Shown in pieces: positions 38,391-49,290 of a DNA stretch of 64,000 nt (position 1 is the stretch's first letter; each line of letters opens with the position of its first letter). The DNA lies in the NCBI GenBank assembly GCA_013399015.1, contig VWZX01008142.1, forward strand, positions 377,581 through 441,580. The letters run 5' to 3'. The notes beneath the pieces were generated by a model. The model worked only from the letters and a program-made list of their open reading frames with translations. It did no database searches and was not told the origin of the DNA. The DNA is from Galbula dea. Its lineage: Eukaryota > Chordata > Aves > Piciformes > Galbulidae. The position numbers and the translations under genes were made by a program.

Positions 38391-38556
38391 TACCTGTGCA
38401 GACTGCCCAGAGAGGTGGTGGAGTCTCATTCTATGGAGGTATTCAAAACCTGTCTGGACATGCTTCTGTGTGACCTGGTCTAGGGAATCGTGCTGTGGCA
38501 GGGGGGTTGGACTAGATGATCTTTCGAGGTCACTTCCAACTCCTAACGTTCTGTGC
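38391..38556 (+). mobile_element. CR1 LINE 3' fragment
   Basis: The sequence matches the familiar 3' end of bird CR1: CTGCCCAGAGAGGTGGTGGA, then GGAGGTATTCAAAACC, GGGGGGTTGGACTAGATGAT, and a CACTTCCAACTCCTAAC tail. It is a 5'-truncated copy in sense orientation relative to ARID5B. The terminal octamer repeat is degraded to TTCTGTGC. No coding capacity remains. Confidence 0.9.
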
Positions 38557-39341
38557 AAGATACCCCAAGAATCAGACCATGTGTCTGAGAGTGTTGTCCA
38601 AACACTTCTTGAACTCTTGTCTAGTCCTATCGCTATCCACTAGGGTGAGTTCTTGGATGCCAGTCTGTTGTGTAGTTCTGGTTTAGGTCTGATATGAGGC
38701 AGCAGCTATTTTTCAGGTCTCTGGCAGGCTGTCAAAAGATAGTATTTGGAGAAAAAGTTCTATAGAAACTATAGGTTAGCCCAGAGCTTACACAACTATG
38801 CTTACCAGGTCTGGTCTGAAAAACCAAAACGTGTACAAAAACCCTCACTGATTTTTCCAGTCCCTATGATTTCTAGGTTTTTTTCCACCAGAGGAAAGCT
38901 GTATTAAGCCTCAGACTTGGAAAAAAAAAAGGTAAATGAAATTGTCATGGTTTGTTTCAGCTGATAATTCTAACTACAGCACCTGTAAATGTAATGCTCA
39001 TTTATAGCCAAAGTGCTCAAATGACATTTAATCTAAAACTAGAACTGTAGTACAGGAGTACACATTCATGATTCAGGACACACATACGTTTTCTAACTTG
39101 AAGGTGAGCTGTAAAGCTAAACTGGAAATTGAATTAAGCTGGGAAGTAAATGCTGAATAAACCCCATGATTTTTCCTTTCTGAATCCTGCTGGCCTCTCT
39201 GTGCTTACTGGAGGCAGAACAGGCAGTTCTTTGACATCACTGATCCCGCTGCTCTTTGACTTGGCCTTGCCATTCATCTCTACAACTAAATTTCAAGGGC
39301 ATCCATGTTGTGTTAACTAGCTTTCTTCCAACAGGGCAGCG

Positions 39342-39570
39342 AATCATAGAATCATTTTGGCTGGAACAGACCTTTCAGATCAAGTCCAGCTGTTAACCTA
39401 GCCCTGCCAGGTCACCACTAAACCATGTCCCTCAGCACCACATCCCTGTATCTTTTAAATACCTCCAGGGATGGTGACTCCACCACTTCCCTGGGCAGCC
39501 TGTTCCAGAGCCTTACAACCCTTTCAGTGAGAGGTTTTTTTCTAATATCCAACCTAACCCTCCCCTGGTA
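39342..39570 (-). mobile_element. CR1 LINE 3' fragment, antisense
   Basis: It begins with AATCATAGAATCATTTTGGC, the reverse complement of the CR1 3' tail. It continues with TACCTCCAGGGATGGTGACT, CCACTTCCCTGGGCAGCCTG and TCTAATATCCAACCTAACCC, all standard antisense CR1 blocks. The copy is 5'-truncated and lies in the opposite orientation to the fragment 0.8 kb upstream, covering the same part of the element. Confidence 0.93.
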
Positions 39571-42500
39571 CTGGCTTTAATGTATCAAGGCTGCTTAAGT
39601 GACAGTGACCTTTCAGTGGCATCCTTAGGATGCTGAGGACTGGAGTGGCACATATGTCCCATACAGGTCCTGCATAGGTACTCCTACCTTCTTGCTCTCT
39701 CCATGGTCCCTTCTGTAAAGTGGAGTTTCACATGCAACTTCAAAGGGCAAAAGAAGAAATGTTGCTTTTCTGAAAAGGTACTCACAATGGCTAAAAAGCT
39801 GCAGATCCATGCCAATGATGGCAAAAGCTGAAAGAAAGGCAGATTTAAAGGCTGTGGGGAACAGTTTGCTTGCCCCCCTTTTTGGAGCAGAGGTTGTGGT
39901 GGTTGCTGGTGCTGTGCTATAGGTAGGCAGAGTGCTTCCACCAGTGTGGTGTTTGCTTTGTTTCCCTGGTAAAAAGGAAAGATTTTGTGTGCATTATCCA
40001 CTGATTCATTTTTCATGTAGCACCGTTTGTGTTTCCAGTAACTGGTTTCATTTTAAAACAAGGCAAGGCTGCCAGCATTTCAGTGTTATTTGTATATTAG
40101 TTAGACAACTTTTGTTTTATTAATGAGTATAATAATGAAAGTGCAGGTTGCTGAGTAGAAGCAATGGGTGTTTGTATTTAAAGCATAGCAGGCATCGTAT
40201 AATGCCAATGAATGCATTATTGTCACTGTAGGCATGGCTGGTCTGAACCTGCCTCTGATTGGGTTATTCCAAATAGGCCCAAGCACTTCATAAAAATGTC
40301 TTTGTCAGACTAGTTTTCTTTCCAAACCTATTCATCTCTGTCAGTTTTTAATATTAGTACCAGGCTCTTGGCTATAGTCCATTAGTACTGTACTTAATTG
40401 CTCATGTAACAGATGATCACCAATATAAAAAGCATTAATGTTTTCCCATGATGGGACTGGTGCTCTGTGCACAGCTTGGACTGTACAGAGCTTAGGAGTT
40501 GTTGTTGGTGCTTTGGTTGTTACTTCCTTCATTTGTGCTACTTTAGTGCACTTACTTTGTATGATCACAGAAAGCTAGAGGCGTGTGTGGTTGGCATTTA
40601 GTTGATTCAGCTTGAACCTTTCCTGTGAAACTCTTACAGCCCTTGTCAGTAGCCTACATCTCTCTCTCTCTTATCAAGAAACCATGAGAAACGGCTACTT
40701 TTCTGCGAAGTACTCTTCTCCATGCTGCCTTCCCCTAATAATGCAGATGTGGTTTTCACATGCAGGGTTTGAGGTTTCTTTCGCTTTTACACAAAACACA
40801 TGATCAGCAGCTTTAATTTTCCATCATGAATGATAGGCTGTGTTTCTGCAGTGCTGATGACGTTGTTGGTAGGGATTTTTCATATATATTACACCACTAC
40901 CACCCCCTAAAAAAACCCCACCAAACCAAAAAACCCAACCTGATATTTTGCAAGGTATATAAAGTTCTCAATAAAATGCATTGAACAAAACAAAAATAGA
41001 AGAAAATGCCTGTTGGGGCCTTTTTCTGCCTCCCAGTCTGGCTGTGATTCATCTTGGTTTCCTCCAAAGCAAGGCTTGTGCATGAGCTGCACACAAACAC
41101 TAAAGGGCCAGGGAATTGTGGTGCACTACAGCATGCAGTAACACTCCTCAGCTGCTTTGATGGACAGACGGTGTCATGGCAGGCAGCTGGACAGGACACT
41201 AGAGCAGTAACCCTCCTGGTCTCTTTGGGTGCTGTGGGGAGCCCAATTCCCTTGAGGTATCCAGCACAGGATGGAGCCAGAGCATCCTGTTGTCTGTGTC
41301 CTGCTCTTCAGCAGTGTGTCTCATATCCTGGCCCTCGTGAATCTGGTGAGATGGGTCCCCAGAGCAGAATATGGTTCTTCACAAACTGGTAGGGTGGCTG
41401 TGCCCATGCTTTAGATATAGACCTGTAGAGGGTTTTATTCTGACTGTGAATGTAGCCTCTGGGCACTTACAGAGCACCCTGGACATCTGTCCCTTACCAG
41501 GGGACGAAACCCCAGGAGATAGTGTCTTGTACAATTCAGAGTCTGTTCTGCATTTTTTTTCTGTCTAAATTGCTCCCATAAATATTATATATTACCAGAA
41601 AAATGAGGCAGGTCAAAATAAGTCCCTTACGTGGTTTCCCTTTAAGAGCAGTAAAGTCTGTCTGCCCCAAGGATATTGTGCAGTAATTCAATATGTCAGA
41701 GAGTCCTGCATTCCATGCAAATGCTATTTGGTTTTGTTAAAGCGTTTGGATAACTTTGGTAACGTGTAAGCATTTCAGTGGAGTTTCGTAGGAAATAGCA
41801 GCCAGTCTTGAGGAGGGGACAAAAAATAGAATGCTAGTATTGCTGCATGAAAATGCTTATGGTTATCTTTTAATACACATTGTAATTAATAGGAGGTTTT
41901 GATTTACACTGAAGTGTGAAAACATCCTCAGGCAAAAATTAATCAAATGTTATGTCATGCTGTAAACTACAGCTAGCTCTTTGTTTGACCAAAAAAAACC
42001 CCCTTGCCAAGCAGCAGTTTTTTCTTCTCTTACTAACTTGGTTGTTTTATTTTTGTCTTCACCCCACTTTCCTGTCTCCCTCCCACTTCAGCCAGTTCCA
42101 GACTCCCAGAAAACTTTGCAAGTTGCAAATTGTCTCAATGGTTTTCTATCAAGCACAAATTTAAGCCTGAAGATAGATGAAGTGTCTCAGTTCTCTCTTT
42201 CTTTTCCTGGGTTTTTGGTTTGTGTTTTTTTTTTCTTTTTGATAAATAACAAAAGGTTTCTACTTATGATTTTCTGCCCTCAGGGCTTTATCATTAAGAT
42301 TAAATAACTGTACTCTCAAGCATACCACTGAACAAACTTCTTTTCAATTATGTGAGTAACAGATGCTTTAACAAAGAAACTATTGAAAATTCAGAAAGCT
42401 TCCCCCCTCCCCAAAATTTAAAAAGTATCAGATGACAGAGGAATGTGATTGTTTATCATTAAAACAGATCCATAGTTGTCCATTCAAAACATCTGAGAAC

Positions 42501-44439
42501 ACTTTTTTTTTTTTTTATTTCAAAATTTCTTGATTTTCAGCCTTGGAGACTTACTGACCAATACTGGAGTCAGCAGGAGTCCTTGGGTGCAAGAGTGCTG
42601 GACAGTCAGGCACTGTCTTCTAGTGCATGGAAACATGATCTCTTTCTTCACAGGGAACTGTTTTCCTAGCCACATCCCTCTTTCCACACAGGAGTTTGTC
42701 TCAGCAGGATTGGGGGATGCTGTGTGCTACCCAGTGCTCCTGGGTGGGTTGTCACCCAAGCAGAGGGACACTTCCCAGGCGTGTCCACCATATACATGCA
42801 GGTCGACACTTACCAGGCTCTGAGGCTGTGCAGCGTGCCCAGTGCTCTGGAGGCTGCAGCACTCCTAGCAGCTGAGCTGAGAGTGCATGGTTGGTTAACA
42901 TCAGGTAAAGTTTGTCTCACATGATAACCTCATTTCTTCATATCCAGGAGTGGGAAAAGTCTCTGCACAAGGGGACAAGCGCCTTTTCCTTGCTGGAGGC
43001 TGAGTTGCCCCAGTGGTGCTTCATGATGGGAGATGCTGACATAGCCGAGATTGCCCCTGGTTTGTTAAACTTTTTGCAATGGAGATGTGGCTCAGAGCTC
43101 CTGGGGGCAGGAGGTCAGCAGGACTTTGGAGTCCCTCCAGGAGACCTGCACCCCACAGGCATTGCAAACTGGCATCTGTAAGCTTATCCTGAGCATAAGG
43201 ACCAAGCAGGCATGTCTGCCTTTAGGTGCACAAATGGTGACTGTGGCCAAAACAGAGGCTTGTAGCAGTTTTGTTAAGAGTGACCTGGGGAAGCTGCTCT
43301 GTCCCCGTACCCCTTTCTTTGAATCTTTCCTGTGCAGTAAACCTGCACCCAAGGCAAAAGACTGGAGTTGTTCATCTCCCCCTGCTGAGCCATAGGATTG
43401 AGAATGGCTGAGCTTCCCTCCCCTGGCTGTGCAGCTAAATCAGCAGCTGTGTTTGTAATGTCACTAATTTCCAGTTTACTTAAAACAAAGTGTCTTTGAA
43501 TTCCCTTACAGCAGCGCAGTTCCCACCTTTCAGCAGTGAGCCATTCTCATTACCCACCAGCACTCCCAGTGGGCTGTAAGGAAAGTTGTTGATGAAAGGA
43601 TGAAAGAGCCATTTCTTTAAGGAAGGATGGAAAGAAAATTGAACTCAAACGTATTTTGTCTTTGCTGATAAAATACATGCCAGTTTTGTACTTCAGACAA
43701 ATGCAAATAAACCTATTGCTATTGTGTTCTGCACAGAAGCACGTGAGGCTTGCTTTCACAACCCCTGGATTGTACAATGCGGTCTAGGGAAATCGAGCGT
43801 GAGGAACACACTGCCTGATTTCCTCAATGTATTTTATGTTTCCATTTTGGAAAGCAGGCTGAGACCTTAGAGTTTGGGTTATTCCTCTACCCTGTCCTCT
43901 GCTGCAAATTTGTTGGTGGTGCCCAGGAGAGCTACCTCCTGCTCCTGGCCATCCCCGCCAGCTGATTGCTATTGAAGATGGCTTGTTTCCCATCCTTAAC
44001 ACTGACAGCATTGCTCCAAGGTTTATCCCTTTGGAAGAGCATCAAGGGGAAAAAGGCAGGACTTCTCTTGGGATCAGAGCTCAGGCATTCTTGCTGGTCG
44101 CTTAAAAGAGCTCAATGTTTTGCCACTTGAGTTTCTAGGGAACACAAATCGGCTTTCTCTGAGCTGGAGCTGCCCCAGCTCAGTGGCCACTTGTCCCAGC
44201 CCTGTGCTCAGCCCCTCTGGCTGCAGTGGTGCAGGTGGCTCTTCCCAGATGCTCTGAGTACCTGTGGAACCAGGTGGTTACTCTTTTGATCCAGGCAGGC
44301 CAGCCATTTGGTCCCCCATTAATGGCAGTACCTTCAGAGGAAGGAGCAAGATCCACTGTGGCATAATGTGTCCAGGAGGGAAGTGTTTTCAAACCTGCTA
44401 CCCATAAAGAGATTTCTTGCCTGTCCCTTCTCAGAGTTT

Positions 44440-44640
44440 TTGAAACTCTAAGAGCTTAATGTTCTCATGATTTACATTAGCATCTAATCCTTGCATAATC
44501 TCACTAATCCCTTGGCCCCAAGATGTCCATTGGAAGTGAGTTCCATGGGTTAACCGCTTGCTGTATTCATTTGGTGAAGCAGATTTAAGTCTTTTTCCAT
44601 TCCAGTTGCAATCAACCTCCTTAACCTTCTGGCCAAGCAT
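44440..44640. repeat. Possible old repeat in intron 8
   Basis: A GTGAGTTCCATGGGTTAACC segment followed by TTTGGTGAAGCAGATTTAAG is reminiscent of an ancient dispersed amniote repeat with a GAGTTCCACAGGTTAA-like block. Divergence is high and this is a recollection, not a match. Confidence 0.25.
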
Positions 44641-45809
44641 GGGAATGGGGCAGCATCTATCAAGGAATGGACTTCAGTATTTTTTAAGTCCTTCCATGAC
44701 TATTCTTGTGGCTGAGAGGCTCCATTGCATCCTGCTTTGTGTTGAGCTTGGAGCCCTTGAGAAAGCAAGATGATGTCAATGGGAGACATGCTGGAATAGT
44801 TTATTCTGCCAGAAAGAAAGCAAAAATAAACACTGAAACAGGTGATATAAAAAATTGTGTAAGGGTTGTGCTGAACTGCCTCCTTCCCTTCTTCACCCTA
44901 GGTGTCCTGGGCATATGGTTCCTCCTCGACCCGAAAGTCTCCTCATATCCATACACAGTGGGGAGAATTAAAAGAGGAAACTGGCAGCCTTAAACGTTTA
45001 ATTTCCTTCCTCTTTCTGGGCTGGTCAGATCCTTTGCATTATTGTAACTACTTTTTTTGTCAAGTCTATAAATAGATGTGATCTCATGTGTCCTGTGAAG
45101 CAGAGTCGGGCCAAAAAAGTCATTCATTCTGCATAATCAATACATGAAAATGTAGTGGTTACTGGCTCAGATAAGATCTTGTATTGTTAGTTCTGTAGCT
45201 GGGAAAAAAATGTTGACTAATAAAGATTAAGGGCTTTTTTCTTTTTATGAAATGCTAATGATGAAGACATGTTTGATATACTGTGAAATACATTTCTCTA
45301 ATGTGAAGTTTCTGCTTTTTGTTGGGAAAGAGATTCAGTCACTGGAGGATTTTAGAATTTGTAAATATAAAATTATCTGCTTCAGTGTTTTTTAAAAAAA
45401 GGTTGGCAGAGAGCCAGATTACTTACATTACTGTAATAGATTTGCTGACCTCTGACATCTGCTGCAGAGAAGTACATTGAATTTTTCATAATATCGGATG
45501 ATGCAGATCTAAAAACTCAGTAGACTCTGCACCATTATTTAATTCAGGACTTAGTAAAGCAAAATCTTTTTTTGAGTAGCAGTTTATACGTGATTAAACT
45601 TAATATTGCCGATTGTAATAAATAAGGATTAGTATAGTACTGATTTGTTAATCTAACTTGTATTGATTTTAAGTTGTCTTTATTTAAAAAAAAAAAAAAG
45701 GCTGCCTTTTCACAGTGACTGAATTTAATAAGAAGCCCTGTGATAGCAAAGACTCCCCTACTGTTTCTGCTCTTGGCTGGAAAATGTTATTCTTGTATTA
45801 TTCCAGGAA

Positions 45810-45827
45810 AAAAAAAAAAAAAAAAAC
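45810..45827. repeat. Poly(A) run in intron 8
   Basis: A run of about 18 A preceded by TTCCAGG. No retroposed body is recognisable upstream. A second A run lies at 45687-45699. Confidence 0.85.
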
Positions 45828-46959
45828 CTCATGCTGCTAAAAATCTGCTGCCTGTGGAAAGATTTTTTAATCCACTAATGCTTAGATATTCTATTTATGT
45901 TAATTGACTTATAAATAATACATTTTATTAATCTTAATATTGGAATCTTGATCATGATAAAGACCCTTTTATTTGGTCTCCTCGTAGGCTCTACAAGTAA
46001 ATATTCCTTAGACCACAGAATATTCTCCCTCTTTTTCCTTTTGTGTGAGTACTTTGATACTTCCCCCTGCCGTGAAATACAGCCACAGTTCAAAGCCTCT
46101 GAGAACGTGGTTGTTGTTTCCAAAGTGCGACACATTCAAGGTATCTGGCTCCATTTTTTTTGGACATCGTCTTTACCACTGCTTGCGCAAAGATTGATTA
46201 AATCTTACCTGCACTGCAAATATTTGACAAAAAAAAAGAAGTCTCGTGCTGGTTTCAGACATGTCATATTCTGCTAAGCTATTTGGCTAACAGCAGATCG
46301 CATTCTTCCGGTGTTGGGCAATATTGACCTTAACTTGGCTAAGCCGGTTGCTTTCATGGCATGTGAGCCGGCTGCTTACATGTTCTGAGAGCTGTATTAG
46401 CTTTATTACTCCTGCGCTGTAAAAACTTCTAATAATCGAATGATAAGATCATATCCTGTGGGTAATTGTCTTGTACCGTGACAGGATAACTGAAAAAACA
46501 TTCAGTGAAAATTGCAACCGACGGAAATCTGTACGTGGAGCGGCAATTGTTGCTGTGGCTTGCCTCGGTGCTGCTCCCCGGGGTCTCGCTGCCCATGTTC
46601 CTGCCCAGCTCCTTTCCAGTTGACCCCCGCCACCATCCAAAATCCACCTTGGTGGCAGCAGGGAGCAGCAGCCTGCTGGCCCTCATTTTACTTGAGGAGG
46701 GGAAAATCCTAGAACAAGCCATCCTTGTGTTTTGATTCAGTTTTACCTTAGTCATGCCGCCTCCCCAATACACGAAACATTTAATTCCAGATTTCCTGCC
46801 GCTGGCTCCGGGCCTTTGACTGGCTATGTGAAATGTATTTTTACTGCTGTCGGCCTGCCAACTGCTGAGCTCAGTGAAAAATAACTAAAATGAAAACCTT
46901 GTACTCCCACATGAACCCTTAAGATCAGAAAAGGAAATTTAAGCCATGGTTACTAATTA

Positions 46960-47470
46960 GCGCCAAAGCTAATGAGTTCTGGTGAGGTGCAGCAGGAGGA
47001 GGAGGCGTTTGTGTCCCGCGTTACCCTACAAGGCTCGGCAGAGAGCACGCGAGCGGTGATTAATCGTGTTGGCCCAGGCTTTGCTCCTGTCCCGGCCACA
47101 GCCGCGGGGTTAATCACATGGCACCTTTCAGGGGAAAGGCCTGGTCCTGGGCAGGGAGAGCGTCTCTGTCTCCCGTGGGGCGTGGGACAGCCTCTGAGAC
47201 CTTTACGGATGGAATATGTAGATTTTTTAATGGGCGACGTGTTCCCATGGAAACCAAACAAAGTCAAACACTCCCCTCACAGTGCTAACAATTATTGTAA
47301 TGAAATGTGTTTTTATTAAAAGCGATTTTAAATATTTAACACATGGCAGAGCGGCCTCGCCGTCGCCCTCCATGAAACCCAACCTCGCCTCTAGTGAAGT
47401 CCAAAGCGCTTTGTGCAGCACGGGTAGGAATTTGCTGTTTTCACCAATATTTGTGCTGTGCGACTGAAAC
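46960..47470. promoter_or_regulatory. Orphan CpG-rich block in intron 8 (candidate enhancer or promoter)
   Basis: By hand count about 27 CpG dinucleotides fall in roughly 510 nt, with GC slightly above half. The observed/expected ratio is roughly 0.7, against strong CpG depletion in the surrounding intron. Within it are paired SOX-like sites (ACAATTATTGT near 47287), a forkhead-like AACCAAACAAAG near 47254, and several TTAAT cores. It does not coincide with any exon of this gene. The block may be a regulatory element or the start of an unannotated transcript; sequence alone cannot tell. Confidence 0.5.
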
Positions 47471-49091
47471 ATAGCAGCCTCAAGTATGAACACGATTATT
47501 TTTTTCTTATTCCGCTTAGTTATGCTTTTTATTATATAAACATTAACTGTAATATTACAGTGGGAAGCAGGTATTTGGCAACTACGTATTATTTTGCTAA
47601 GTTTGCATAGAGGGAGCAGTTTCCAGTTTTAGCAGCTGTAACATGTTTAAACTCAGTTTGTAATGGGATCTGAAGATGAATATTCCCTGTGGGCTCTGCT
47701 TAGCTTCATTACTGGAGCCCTGCCAAATTCAGGGCTAGAAAGTATTATTCACGCCTCTTTGCACATACCATGTCAGAGCATGCTCAGTTAATGAATTTTG
47801 TTTCTAATGTAGCATAAATTAGGTTTATATTTTAACATAATTTATGTTGTATTTTATTAAAATGTAAAATATTATGATCACGAGCAATCTAATTTCTGCT
47901 CTCTTAAACCCAAACTGTGTTTGAACATCTAAGTATGTAAATCAAAATTGCATGCTTAGAAACTGATTCTAGGATAACAAACGAATATCTGAACCAAAGA
48001 GGTTTCTGCCTTGGAGTCTTAGATTAAAGATAATTAAGGATTCCTGGTATTTGAACAGATTTATGTTGTTTATAAGCAAAGTACATTTTCTTCATAGAGT
48101 CAACTTGTCTTTTTTTTTTTAAACAAATTACGTTTGCCATCTTAAAGTTCATATTTTTAAAGTCTGAGTCTTGTATTAATCCCACAGTGAGTCATTAATC
48201 ATACCAAATGCATTATAAAAACTTTAATCACTGAAGTTGAAACTGAGATTGTAATGCAATCCATCCCTTTTAATTATATCAGTTTCTTTTCCTTTCAGAT
48301 CAAGAATTGCAAAGGGAAAACAGATAGATTAAAAGTCAGTGTATTTGATGCTTTCGGAGGAGGATAATTTTTGTTTGCATTTGTTCCTTGCTTTTTTTAA
48401 AGTGATTTCGTGCACTTTGTGGAGGACAGTTCCACAGTGAAAAATTCCTTCACTTTAACTCTTCTCTTCAATCTTTCTTCCTTGAAAGAACCTCAGTGGC
48501 GCAGGCAGGGAGCGTGGTGACTGTCCCTGTGTGGCTGCATTGTGCGGGCAGTGGTAGAGTGGTGCTGATGCAGTGTGCTGGGTGCTATACCCAACACTGT
48601 GGTTTCCTGCGGCACTACTCTTGTCTTCTGCTGAGTTCCTGGCACTCGCCCTTTCACTCAGGGGAACCACCAGCCTGGAAATTGTGTAGCCGTTATCAAG
48701 TTGGCTGTGGCTTTGCAGGTGTTTTCCTGGGGTTTGCTGTGTGCTTCTGAGGGTAGGGAAGGGAAATAAGAATAAATGGTGGATTTTCTTTCTTAAATCG
48801 GTCTAAAACACAGTGGCTGCTATCCTCATCTGGTACAAATTGGTGTAGCCTCACAAACCACTGTAGCATTATAGATCCACACCAACTTCATCTCCACTGA
48901 ATTTTTGTCACATGATAATTGTGCCAAATAAATTGATTTATCATACTTGGATTTATAGATGTAGAGTTTACACTGTTGCTTTTATGGCATGGAGAAAATG
49001 GATTTATTAAGTAAACTGCTCGTAGTAGATACATTTTGTTCTTTGCTAGAATGGCAAAACCTGATCAATTATTTGTTCCTTAATCCCCTAG

Positions 49092-49290
49092 ATTAATCCT
49101 GCCATATGAAAGATTTATTAAAGGAGAGGAAGATAAGCCACTGCCTCCAGTGAAACCTCGAAAACAGGATAACAGTTCCCAGGAGGGTGAAGCGAAAACA
49201 AAAGTGTCTGGAACAAAACGCGTCAAAAATGAAAACCAAAAGAGCAAGAAGGAAAAAGATAATGTGCAGAAACCCCAAGATGCATCTGAG
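49092..49290 (+). CDS. ARID5B: ARID5B exon 9 (end of ARID and basic linker)
   Basis: A 199-nt exon from CCCCTAG to GAG|GTTAGT. After completing the split Arg codon it encodes LILPYERFIKGEEDKPLPPV, the last helix of the ARID domain, followed by a very basic, Lys/Ser/Gln-rich linker (KPRKQDNSSQEGEAKTKV, then TKRVKNENQKSKKEKDNVQK) ending PQDASE. The linker is probably disordered and may aid nuclear import and DNA binding. The donor GTTAGT departs from GTRAGT. If the intron is read through, 19 further residues follow before a stop at 49348-49350. It covers short-isoform residues 165-230. Confidence 0.95.

Larger units (their letters stand above)
36683..49091 (+). other. ARID5B intron 8
   Basis: The largest complete intron, 12,409 nt, from GTAAGA to CCCCTAG. 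It contains two CR1 3' fragments in opposite orientation (38391-38556 and 39342-39570), long A or T runs at 42501-42518, 45687-45699 and 45810-45827, an isolated CpG-rich block at about 46960-47470, and AT-rich flanks that look like constrained regulatory DNA. No exon or second gene is supported. Confidence 0.85.

Noticed and set aside
45810..45827. A18 run as the tail of a processed pseudogene
   Set aside because: No coding-like or known gene sequence precedes it and no target-site duplication is evident.
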